Assembly: GCA_026770575.1 (NCBI GenBank)
Contig: MU657216.1
Coordinates: 270,902-308,962 of the forward strand
Reading direction: 5' to 3'
Length of the DNA stretch: 38,061 bases
Source: Pelagophyceae sp. CCMP2097
Lineage: Eukaryota; Sar; Pelagophyceae
A program made the position numbers and the translations under genes. Of this stretch, positions 29,978 to 38,061 are shown piece after piece. The first letter of the stretch is position 1. Every line of letters starts with the position of its first letter. The notes beneath the pieces were generated by a model. That model searched no databases. It worked only from the letters and a program-made list of their open reading frames with translations, and was not told where the DNA came from.

Positions 29978-31141
29978 ATGGTGGCCAAGGAGTCATCGAA
30001 GGTGAAGAAGAAGGCGCACCCGCTGCGCGCTGCCATCCATTCGGACGAGTTGCGTTATGTGTCATCGTTGGGTAATCTCGACGAGAACGTCTCGCCGCCA
30101 AAGCACCGCGCTCCTCCTCGCGAGGCCAAGGCCGGCACCTTACAGCGTCCGCCACCGTCCCGAGGCACGGGGACGCGTCTGCGTAGGCGGCGGGGCCAAG
30201 AAGCTGGCGCAGCAAAAGAAGTTGGCCTCGGGCCTCCGCAACGAGTAAGCAAACGCTCGGCCTGGCTCTGCGCTTGACTGGACGTTTAGGAACGGCGACC
30301 GCATGTCGAACGAGCAGCAGCAGGCGTGTCTCCGCTGCCTCGTCGTGCTTGAGCAGCAGCAAAGCGACATGTTCGACCGCCGGTCCGACCTCGGCGCGAG
30401 GATGAACAGAACGGGCCGCAAGCTCGCCGAAGCTTTAGACAGATTAGCCTCGGTGGAGAAGGAGAACGGCGGCGTCGAGGCGCAGGCGAAGCACGTGAAA
30501 GCTGAGATTGTGGAGCGCAAAGAGGCAAGAGCCGAGGCGGTGGCGTCTTTGGACGCGATGAGGGCAGATGTTGAGGAGGTCAAGTCGCGCACTCTGGTGG
30601 CTTTAGATTTGCGCAAGAACGCTTTGCGGCAGGAGCTGCGGGATTTGGACCGGCAGCTGAAGAACGCGATTTGGAGCACTGGATCCAACGGAGACTCTGT
30701 CAACGTCGGCGTCGGCGCCGACGCCCCGCTCCCGCCTCTCCCGCCCGTCGAGCCCATCGTCCTCGCGCCCGTGCGCAGATACGCGGACGACGCGCGGCCC
30801 GGCGACGCCAAGCCCAAAGCAGGCGGCCGGCCGGCGACGACTGGGAACATCGCTGACTCGTTCGCCGTGCGGAAGTACGGCATGCACGCCAACATGGCCC
30901 TGAAAGACGTCCCAGACCCGCGTCCGCCAAGGAAACGGACCCGAGATGCGGACCTGTGCGTGTCGCGCACCGGTTTACGCAGGTCGGCGAGATCGACCAC
31001 TCGTACGCGCCTCCCCTCGGCCTCCTCCGCGACCACTCCGTCTCCTCCCGGGGCATCGACCTCTTCAACAAGCTCGTCGGATCAGGAAAAGTCGATGGCC
31101 ACGCCAGGAGCGCGCCGTACCTCACTTCGCTGCCTACGTGA
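29978..31141 (+). CDS. Coiled-coil protein of unknown function
   Basis: Exons 29978-30146, 30187-30244, 30290-30908 and 30983-31141 sum to 1005 nt (334 aa) with consistent phases; the introns are 40, 45 and 74 nt. The N-terminus is basic (MVAKESSKVKKKAHPLRA). Residues of about 80-195 are a charged coiled coil (VVLEQQQSDMFDRRSDL, LASVEKENGGVEAQAKHVK, RKNALRQELRDLDRQLK). A Pro-rich linker with VGADAPLPPLPPVEP follows, then a C-terminal block (FAVRKYGMHANMALKD, SYAPPLGLLRDHSV, RGIDLFNKLV). I do not recognise the family. The last splice (donor GTCCCA) is the weakest part of the model, but the downstream exon reads far better than the unspliced Arg/Ser-rich frame. Confidence 0.65.
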
Positions 31142-31326
31142 GTCCGACGGACCCTGCGAGGATGGACCCTTCGACTGGGCACGCTGCTTGTGGCTCCTTT
31201 TCATCTCTCCCCCGCACGCGCCACGGGATAGGCGCGCCGCGACGGCCATGTCGCATTCGAGGCGTCCACCGGGCTCACAAAGTCCGGGCGTCACGCACGA
31301 CCGCCGCCTCATCCCGACGCACGGGT

Positions 31327-31925
31327 ATTAGCGACGATATCCTTTGTACAGCAGCCTCGTTGTATGATCCGCGTCTATGTCATCCGCTTCTGGCGTCTAG
31401 TTCCGAGACGGACGTGGTGGGGCCTTGTTTGTACGTCCCATGTGTTCCTATGTGGCGCGCTCTCTCGAGATTCCATGTGGCGCACTCTCTCGAGTTTCGC
31501 AGTGTCTGGCGCTGTAGAGTGCCGACACGCGCCCCGGTCTTGGGAAAGCGTCAGGCGGCCCCGCCGGCCGGGGCCGAAGCACAGGTATTAGGGGCGGCGA
31601 TAACCGTGACAGCAGCCTCGTTTAAGTTCCGTGTCTCTGGCAACCGCCTCTGGCATCCGCCTCTGGCATTCCGCCTCTGGCGTGGCATCCGCCTCTGGCA
31701 ATCCGCCTCTGGCGTCGAGTTCCTAGACGGACGTCGTGGGGCCTTGTCCGTGTGACCCGTTGTGTTCCCATATGGCGCGCTCTCTCTCGATTCGCAGTGT
31801 CTGGCGCTGCAGAGTGGCGAGCGGAGTCACACGCTGGCGCCGCAGAGTGCCGAGCGGAGCCACGCGCCCCGGCCCTGGGGAGCGTCGAGGCGGCCCCGCC
31901 GGCCGGGGGCGAAGCACAGCAAACG
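31327..31925 (+). repeat. Diverged tandem duplication of a ~260-340 bp unit
   Basis: Unit 1 (about 31327-31586) and unit 2 (about 31587-31925) share ordered landmarks: TATTAG...ACAGCAGCCTCGTT, then AGACGGACGT with GTGGGGCCTTGT, TGTGTTCC, ATGGCGCGCTCTCTC, CGCAGTGTCTGGCGCTG, GCGCCCCGG and GGCGGCCCCGCCGGCCGGGG. Unit 2 is longer because of the CCTCTGGCA minisatellite and an extra copy of the GAGTGCCGAGCGGAG segment. No terminal inverted repeat or ORF indicates a transposon. Confidence 0.75.
31624..31713 (+). repeat. Minisatellite, CCGCCTCTGGCAT-type unit
   Basis: About six copies of a 12-14 bp unit (CCGCCTCTGGCAT, CCGCCTCTGGCAA, CCGCCTCTGGCGT) lie in unit 2 of the spacer duplication. A lone related copy (CCGCTTCTGGCGT) is at the corresponding place in unit 1 near 31384, so the array expanded after the larger duplication. 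Confidence 0.85.
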
Positions 31926-32042
31926 CCCCGCCGGTCGGGGACAGAGCACAGCAAACACTTTAAAGTAATTCGGCTTCCGGGAGCGGCCTCCCCGGAAGCA
32001 ACAAGGTCCGGCGCCCGCCGCGCCGAGCGGCCCCTCGGTCCG

Positions 32043-33081
32043 CTAGTTGCCCTCTGCTCGGGCGACCGTTTCTTCGTACTTTTTCGCAAATTCGTCCGCG
32101 ATGAAGGTAAACGGCCGTTCGTAGTCGCCCTCCAGCGCAGACGTCTCGAAGTACTCCAGGCCTGGCGCAAAATCGGCAAGGCGTTAGAAGGGGGAACTTT
32201 CAAACGGACGCACCGTTCTGCTCGGCGAATTTCTGGCCAGTCTCCTTGGAGATGCAGCGCCGGCCGCACGAGGCGAGGTCGTGCTTGTTCGCGACGAGGA
32301 TGCCGGGCACCCTACGTGTTTGAGGCGTTGTGGGCGTCTTTTTTCGTCGCCTTTTCGTCTGGGCCTTTCGGACGCGGGTCTGCGTGCATGGCGCCGCCGC
32401 GCGCGCGGCCCTTGCGGACTTGCTGCAGCCATTTGCCGCAGGATTCGAAGGAAGACTGCGAAGAGACGTCGTAGACGAGGAGCAAGTAAGAGGCGTTCTC
32501 GTAATGCACCTGTTCGTTCGGTGCATAAACGGCGCACGTTCGGTGCATACACGGCGCCACGCGCGCCTCGCGTCGCCCCGCGGTGCGACACGCACGTTGT
32601 TGGCCTCGATTTGGTTGAAGATGGATTGGCCCGCGCAGTCGAAGAGGTAGAGTTCCACGGCCGTCGAAGAGGCGGGCATGTTCACTTGCTTCACGCGGAA
32701 ATCCACCCACGCAGTCATCACGTACTGCTTCGGGTACGTCGTGCCTAGGATGGCGCGTGCGCCGACGCGCGGTCCGAGGCCAAAAGGCCCAAAGGCCCTC
32801 GGACGCGCGCCCTCGACGCCCTCGGACGAGCGCCCGCAGCGCGAGACGCCAGCGGTCGCTCTGGCGCGACGATGCGTCTGCCGTGTCACGCCCGCTGCGT
32901 CTCCACACAGCCCGCCAGCGTTGCGGACGCCGGGGTGACCTCCGGAGTGGAACATGGAGATGAGGGCCGATTTGCCCACCGTAGAGTCTCCGACGACAAC
33001 GACCTTGCACCGCAGCATCAGCAGCGACCGGTGCGTCGTCTCCATCGACCGCACGCCGCTCTCGTGCACCCCGACGCTCAT
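32043..33081 (-). CDS. IFT27/RABL4-like small GTPase
   Basis: Exons 32940-33081, 32596-32744, 32420-32509, 32214-32358 and 32043-32161 sum to 645 nt (214 aa). Motifs are the P-loop GDSTVGKS (31-38), switch II LFDCAGQ, NKHDL for guanine specificity, and ETSALEGDYERPF in the C-terminal region. The sequence LRCKVVVVGDSTVGK, VDFRVKQVNMP, SYLLLVYDVSSQSSFESC and GILVANKHDL follows IFT27 (a subunit of intraflagellar transport complex B) rather than generic Rabs. There is no C-terminal prenylation Cys, as in IFT27. The exon 3-4 junction is the uncertain one, leaving a basic linker (TKRRRKKTPTTPQTRR). The start at 33081 gives a 20-residue leader; Met 33045 is an alternative. Confidence 0.8.
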
Positions 33082-33312
33082 GCTGGCTGCGAACCTCCGA
33101 AGAGTGAACCGCTGACTCCAACGGCCAGGGCGGGGCAACGGCCCTCCTTTTAGCGATTGCATCTTTTTTACGACTCGGAGATCGGACGCCGCGGCGCCGC
33201 CGCAGCAGAGAGATGCCCGAGCAGACGTATGGCGGCATCTCCCAGAATGACGTGACTGAAGCCGCGTGAGGGCCCCTCCCCACTGTCGAGACCGCCCTCG
33301 AGTCAGGTTGCC

Positions 33313-34199
33313 ATGCCATTCTTCAGAAGAACACTGCCATTTGGAAGGAGCCCACTCTCAGCACAGGACGTCTGCGGCGTCGCGCGCACGCGACGAGCTC
33401 ATCAAGCTCAAGGCGTCCGTCGCCGCCCGCGTCCCTCGGTGACCCGCGGCCTTTCGCGGACGCACCTCCAGGTGCTCGCGGGGTCCGTTGAGCTGGCCGT
33501 CCTCGGCGCGCTGGGCTGCATCGCCACGCTCGTCGTCGCCGTGCTGTCGTTTTTGAACAACTTCCTGGCGCTGTCGCCGGTCCATGCTTTGATTATGGTT
33601 TACTGCTTCGCCGGAGCTTTGGCCATCCTCGCCCTCGAGGCCGTGCACTATCCGTCGCTGGCGAGCGCCGCGCTCCGCGGCCGCCTCGGCCGCGCGAGGC
33701 TCGCGCTTATAGTCGAGTGCAAGTTCCTCTCGACGCTGCTGGGCCGCGCGGCGGCGTACCTATTCCTCGGCAGCCTGCTCTGGGCCGACTCTGCGAGTTG
33801 GCTCGGAGGGGCCGTCGGCGCGTATTGTGTCTTCGTCGGCGTAACCATGCTCTTCGTCGCCAAGCGCACCAGCATGAAGCTCGTGAGTCGGACCGCGGCT
33901 TGCGGGCCGGCCGGCCGTCCGACGGGACGCTGTAGGCGGCGATGGCACCGCCCCGCAAGGGCGCCGAGTTCGACGCCTTGTGGGCGCGCCACGACACCGC
34001 CGGCGATGGCTTGTCAACGGCGGAGCTCGCGGCTTTGTGTTCGGAGCTGGGCACGACGCTCTCGTTGCGCGAGCTTGAGGCCGCCGTGCTCTTGCTCGAC
34101 GCAGATTCATCCGGCAAAGTCTCAAAGGAAGAGTTCAGGGCCTGGTGGGCCGGCGATTCGGAGACGCGAAACATACTCGACGGCGTGCCGGCCGTGTAA
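33313..34199 (+). CDS. Four-TM COPI-associated-like protein with C-terminal EF-hand pair
   Basis: Exons 33313-33882 and 33936-34199 (834 nt, 277 aa) flank a 53-nt GTGAGT intron. Four hydrophobic segments appear: LAVLGALGCIATLVVAVLSF, LIMVYCFAGALAILALEAV, GRAAAYLFLGSLLWA and LGGAVGAYCVFVGVTMLFVA. The pattern, with HYP and LSTLLGRAAAYLFLG between segments, resembles COPI-associated/TVP15 Golgi proteins. The last 85 residues hold two EF hands: ARHDTAGDGLSTAEL (first loop DTAGDG) and LLDADSSGKVSKEEF (canonical 12-residue loop), so calcium binding is likely. The N-terminal 45 residues are Arg-rich and doubtful; an upstream exon in another frame (RARDELIKLKASVAARV) may be the real start. It is divergent from the IFT27-like gene. 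Confidence 0.65.
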
Positions 34200-34203
34200 A
34201 CAT

Positions 34204-34229
34204 GGGCCCTCTATCAGGATAGAGGGCCC
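34204..34229. repeat. Perfect 12-bp inverted repeat with 2-nt loop
   Basis: GGGCCCTCTATC and GATAGAGGGCCC are separated by AG, five bases after the EF-hand gene stop. In RNA this would be a stable hairpin in the 3' UTR or near the mRNA end; in DNA a cruciform. It may act in 3'-end formation, which is inference. Confidence 0.8.
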
Positions 34230-34338
34230 TCGAGAATCTCAAGAGTTCTCTCTCAAGTGCGAGGTCAAGTTTCAGCGACTAGTAGACAGGTTTTATCCAC
34301 GTTGCGCCGCGGAGGCCAGCTTGCATCAGCGGGGGCCG

Positions 34339-35370
34339 ATGGTCCTCGGGCGCGCGCTGGGCGTCACGATGCTGCTCCTGCGGCCGCGGGCGTCGTCGTC
34401 GTTCGCGCGGCGGCGCCTGAGCTCGCTGCGAGTTCCGCGCGTGCTCCACCTGACCAGGATGGAGACGGAGCTGCAGGCTCCGGCGGAGCCCACGGACTTG
34501 GACGCCGCGGAGCGCCTCCGCGACTTTTTCGCGACGAACAAGAGGATCGTGCGTGCATGATACAAAAGGCTTTCCCGACCTGATTCGCAGGTGGCGCTGA
34601 CGGGCGCCGGCATTTCGACGGATTCCGGGATCCCGGACTACCGCGGCGTCAAAGGCGCCTACCGCCAGGGGCACAAGCCCATGTCGCACGATGAGTTTGT
34701 CTCCAGTGAAGCGAATAGACAACGCTACTGGACTCGCGCGCTCGTTGGTTTCGACGCCTTTTCGCGGGCGACGCCCAACGCCGCGCACGCCGCGCTGGCT
34801 GAACTGGAGCGCGGCGGTCGCGTCTCGGCGGTCATCACGCAGAATGTCGACGGGCTGCACAAACGCGCCGGGTCCGCAAACGTCGTCGATCTCCACGGCA
34901 ACGCTTTGGACGTACGGTGCCTGCAGTGCGGCGCCGTCTCCTGCCGCAAGCAGTACCATACCGACTTGGACAACGAAAATGACTTCCTCCAAGGCGCGGC
35001 CTCGGAGGCGGCCCTCCGGCCGGACGGCGACGCTGAACTCGACGCCGACGCGATCCGGCGCGTTGCCGCGTTCCGCGTGCTCCCCTGCGGCTGTGGCGGT
35101 GTATTACAGCCGGATGTCGTCTTCTTCGGCGCCAACGTCCCGAAAGAGCGCGTCGACCGCTGCTTTTCCGAACTCGAGCAGGCCGACGCTTTAATCTGCG
35201 TCGGGTCGTCTTTGGCTGTGTACTCGGCGTTTCGCTTCGTCGTCGCGGCGGTCAAAGCGGGCAAGCCCGTGGCCGTGCTGAACCGCGGGGTGACGCGCGC
35301 GGAAGTCGAAGGATTGCCCGTTTTGAAGATCGAAGCAGGAGTCGAGCTCCTCTCCACGCTCGTCTTGTGA
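34339..35370 (+). CDS. SIRT4-type (class II) NAD-dependent sirtuin, probably mitochondrial
   Basis: Exons 34339-34548 and 34591-35370 (990 nt, 329 aa) flank a 42-nt GTGCGT intron that splits the NKRIV/ALTGAGIST junction. The N-terminus is basic and hydrophobic (LLLRPRASSSFARRRLSS), as in mitochondrial leaders. NAD-binding motifs are TGAGISTDSGIPDYRG, QNVDGLH and VGSSLAVYS; the catalytic His is in DLHGNALDV. RQRYWTRALVGFDAF and LQPDVVFFGANV match SIRT4/class II sequences. The first zinc pair is CLQC; the second reads CGC instead of the usual C-x2-C, so zinc binding may be altered. Class II enzymes remove acyl groups or transfer ADP-ribose. The gene's last 23 bp, including the stop, are duplicated downstream. 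Confidence 0.92.
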
Positions 35371-35394
35371 CCCTCTCCACGCTCGTCTTGTGAC
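35349..35394 (+). repeat. 23-bp tandem duplication spanning the sirtuin stop codon
   Basis: CCTCTCCACGCTCGTCTTGTGAC is present twice with no spacer. The first copy contains the sirtuin stop (LSTLVL then TGA); the second is untranslated. Confidence 0.92.
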
Positions 35395-35647
35395 AGCCTC
35401 TTGTAACCACTTCAATCAACTCGTGGAGCCACGCTGGGGTGCCTCCATCTCTCTCGGGCGCGGACCTCGAAAGTCCCGTCTGCTCGGCCATGATGCTCGT
35501 GGGTCCATGGGCCACGGCGCGAACAAGTATCGGCGTCGTTCCTACCTTTTAAAAAATCTTTGAAAGTGTAAAGAAGTCTTCTCTCTCCCTCTCTGTTCAT
35601 CCGCGAACATATCGCCGAAAGAATTGTTCGCAATTCGACGACACACG

Positions 35648-37142
35648 ATGCGCCTCTCCCGATCCAGCATCGGGCGCCTCGCGGCGTCGAGCCGCCAGAC
35701 GTGCGTCTCGCAGCGCGGCATCCAGACGCGCGCCGAACTCGAGGCCAACTGCACCGTTATAAGCGGCGTCTATTCGAAGGACCCGGCCACGCAAGAATTG
35801 ACACGCCGCTCGAAAGAACTTTCCAAGAGAGGCTGCACGCGCGCGGGGTTTATACCCGAGGTGACGGTGCTCGCAGGGGTCCGCGTCCGTTGCGCTCGAA
35901 AATAAGTACGGCGCTTTCAATTACCACCCTTTGCCCGTCGTCCTATCGTCCGGCAAGGGAGTGCACGTTTACGACGAGCACGGCCGCGAGTACTACGACT
36001 TCCTCGCCGCGTACTCCGCCGTCAACCAGGGTCACTGCCACCCGAAGATCTTGAAGGCGTTGACGGACCAGGCCCACAAACTCACGTGAGTCGGGGCGCG
36101 GCGGTTCGGAGAGGCTCGAGGGCAAACCTCTAGGCTGACGTCGCGCGCCTTCCACAACGTGGAACTCGGCAAGTTCTGCGAGCTGCTCTGCACGACGTTT
36201 GGCTACGACCGCGCTTTGCCCATGAACACGGGCGTGGAAGCTGGGGAGACCGCGGTCAAGGTCTGCCGGCGCTGGGCGTACGACGCAAAGGGCGTCGCGG
36301 ACGGCGAGGCCATCATGCTCTTCGCTAAGGGTAACTTCTGGGGGCGGACTATCGCCGCGATTTCAACGTCCACCGACCCGTCTGCATACGCACGCTTCGG
36401 GCCGCTTGCGCCGGGGTTCCACAACGTTGAGTACGACAACCTCGACTCTCTAGAGGAAGCTCTGATTCACTTCGGCGACAGAGTCGCCGCGTACTTCGTC
36501 GAACCCGTGCAGGGCGAGGCCGGCGTGGTGGTGCCCTCGCCGGGCTACCTCATGGGCGCAAAGGCGCTGTGCGAAAAGTACAATTGCCTTCTCGTCTGCG
36601 ATGAAGTGCAGACGGGCCTCGGCCGCTGTGGCGGCCTCTTGGCTTCGAACCTGCAGGGCGTGCGGCCCGACGTCGTCGTCCTGGGCAAGGCTTTATCAGG
36701 CGGGGTCATGCCCGTTTCCGCAGTTTTAGCCTCAAATGATGTCATGACGCGGTTGAAGCCGGGCGAGCACGGCTCGACGTACGGCGGCAACCCTCTGGCC
36801 TGCGCCGTGGCGACGGCGGCCATTGGCGTCTTGGTCGACGAGAAGCTGTGCGAGAATTCGCAGAATATGGGCGTTAAGCTGCGTGATATGCTCACCCCAC
36901 TCACTTTAGACCCGACCTCGCCCATTTCGGCCGTCCGCGGCGTTGGCCTGATGAACGCCATGGTCGTGACGCACCCGACGCCGGGTGCCGCGTGGCAGCT
37001 GTGCTTGGAGATGGCGCAGCGGGGCGTGCTCGCCAAGCCCACGCACGACAACGTGGTCCGCCTAGCGCCGCCGCTGTGCATCACGGAAGCCCAGCTCGAG
37101 GACGCCGTCGGCCGCATCATCGAAGCGACAAAGGCCATCTAA
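35648..37142 (+). CDS. Ornithine aminotransferase (ornithine delta-aminotransferase)
   Basis: Exons 35877-36085 and 36134-37142 are clear. The leader exon starts at 35648 ([17 protein letters not shown], mitochondrial-like) and its donor is at 35756 or 35768, giving 441 or 445 aa. The enzyme is a PLP-dependent class-III aminotransferase that converts ornithine and 2-oxoglutarate to glutamate semialdehyde and glutamate. Diagnostic segments are [93 protein letters not shown] (PLP-binding Lys) and [13 protein letters not shown]. Length and order match mitochondrial OAT. A leader exon followed by the first catalytic exon is normal for an imported enzyme. Confidence 0.94.
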
Positions 37143-37482
37143 CGCTTCGGCACGGGGCACCGACGGCGGCCACACCTCGAGCCGGCGGCCCACCAGGGAA
37201 TCTTACCCGTTTTCAAATGTTATCGAGAAAACTCTCGTATTGAGCCCGCCTCGAGGGTCCTGCAGCCGGGCGTACCCCCGGGAAGCAGCCCTCAGGCGCG
37301 GCAGAAACGGGGAAGGGTCCGTAGACCTCCCGCCGGCTCGAGGCCTCCCGGACCCAGGGACCGGCCCCGGACTCAATAGTCGCCACATCGATGTGGGGCC
37401 TGCACCACCACACGCCCGCCCTTGGACCGCCACCACCCTTCCGGGATGAAGACCGCAAAGGCCATTCTTACCGAGTCTTCGA
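37143..37482. other. Intergenic between convergent genes
   Basis: No coding feature or repeat of note is seen between the OAT stop and the WD40 stop on the opposite strand. Confidence 0.5.
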
Positions 37483-38061
37483 TTAGAGCGCGACGTCCCA
37501 CAGCCGCGCCGTGCCGTCGTGGCTCGCCGTCGCGACGCGTGTGCCGTCGGGCGAGAACGCGCAGCATTCGACGCAGTCGATGTGCCCCTCGAGCGTCAGC
37601 AGCAGCGCGCCCGTCGCGGCGTCCCAGAGCCGCGCCGTCTGGTCGCGGCTCGCCGTCACGATGCGCTTGCCATCGGGAGAGAACTTGCAGCTGAAGACGG
37701 AGTTGGTGTGCCCCTCGAGCGTCGTCAGCAGCGCGCCCGTCTCTGCGTCCCAGAGCCGCGCCGTCTTGTCGTAGCTCGCCGTCATGACGCGCTTGCCATC
37801 GGGCGAGAATGCGCAGCTCCTGACGTAGTCGGTGTGCCCCTCGAGCGTCGCCTGCAGCACGCCCGTCTCAGCGTCCCAGAGCCGCGCCGTCGCGTCGAGG
37901 CTCGCCGTTACGAGGCACTTGCCGTCGGGCGAGAACGCGCAGCTCGTGACACCGCTGCCGTCGCCCCCCTCGAGCGTCAACAGCAGCGCGCCCGTCTTGG
38001 CGTCCCAGAGCCGCGTCGTCCTGTCGGTGCTCGCCGTCACGACGCACGTGCCGTCGGGCGA
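37483..38061 (-). CDS. WD40-repeat protein, 5' part outside window
   Basis: The minus-strand frame is open to the right window edge and ends at 37483 with DGTARLWDVAL. It encodes the last four complete WD repeats and part of a fifth, each built as [22 protein letters not shown] followed by [19 protein letters not shown]. They closely resemble the two disrupted WD40 genes at 15497 and 19173, but this copy is uninterrupted in the visible part. One repeat has an altered linker (LEGGDGSGVTSCAF). It presumably forms a beta-propeller scaffold; no other domain is visible. Confidence 0.88.
   Translation of the reverse strand, partial: SPDGTCVVTASTDRTTRLWDAKTGALLLTLEGGDGSGVTSCAFSPDGKCLVTASLDATARLWDAETGVLQATLEGHTDYVRSCAFSPDGKRVMTASYDKTARLWDAETGALLTTLEGHTNSVFSCKFSPDGKRIVTASRDQTARLWDAATGALLLTLEGHIDCVECCAFSPDGTRVATASHDGTARLWDVAL

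Larger units (their letters stand above)
31142..32042. other. Repeat-rich intergenic spacer
   Basis: No gene is supported in these 900 bases. Several frames run through, but their composition follows the repeats. The region separates the coiled-coil gene from the IFT27-like gene and contains the duplication and minisatellite listed next. Confidence 0.6.

Overview
The window reads as nuclear DNA from a compact, GC-rich unicellular eukaryote. Most genes carry short introns (about 38-195 nt). There are organelle-type leader peptides, a RAP/octotricopeptide-like protein, AP2 DNA-binding domains and Pin1, OAT, IFT27 and UBXN11 homologues. The repeat vocabulary (Sel1, RAP, WD40 with SPDG and ARLWDAETG strings, TPR glycosyltransferases) fits a photosynthetic stramenopile such as a pelagophyte (Aureococcus/Pelagomonas type). 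That assignment is inference. Exon models were built by hand from GT/AG boundaries. In every full multi-exon model the exon lengths sum to a multiple of three.

Left part (1-14217): the 3' end of a Sel1-repeat gene; a small minus-strand helical gene; a Pin1-type parvulin (2415-3623); an intronless 1300-aa RAP protein (3873-7775); a chorismate-lyase-like (DUF98) protein (8018-8800); and an 11-exon minus-strand gene (8811-12900) predicted to encode one 1150-aa membrane protein with two different glycosyltransferase domains and TPRs. A 6-exon gene of unknown function (13080-14217) is divergent from it.

Middle (14218-25043): a local duplication block with two paralogues of an unrecognised family (14224-15165 and 16813-17658, minus) and two WD40 genes (15497-16449 and 19173-20181, plus), both with disrupted frames. 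The second contains a 425-base assembly gap flanked by identical WD-repeat sequence. UMP-CMP kinase (18118-18976) lies inside the block. A UBXN11 (SEP+UBX) homologue then faces a double-AP2 protein with 25 tandem acidic PVSAL repeats (22304-25043).

Right part (25044-38061): a PH-domain inositol-polyphosphate 5-phosphatase (25325-28504), a GNAT acetyltransferase, a coiled-coil protein, a 0.9-kb repeat-rich spacer, an IFT27-like small GTPase, a four-TM COPI-associated-like protein fused to EF hands, a SIRT4-type sirtuin, ornithine aminotransferase, and the end of a third WD40 gene.

There is no operon logic. Many neighbours are divergent pairs with 180-580 bp shared upstream regions, and several convergent genes nearly touch. 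No RNA genes, CRISPR arrays or transposase genes were recognised.
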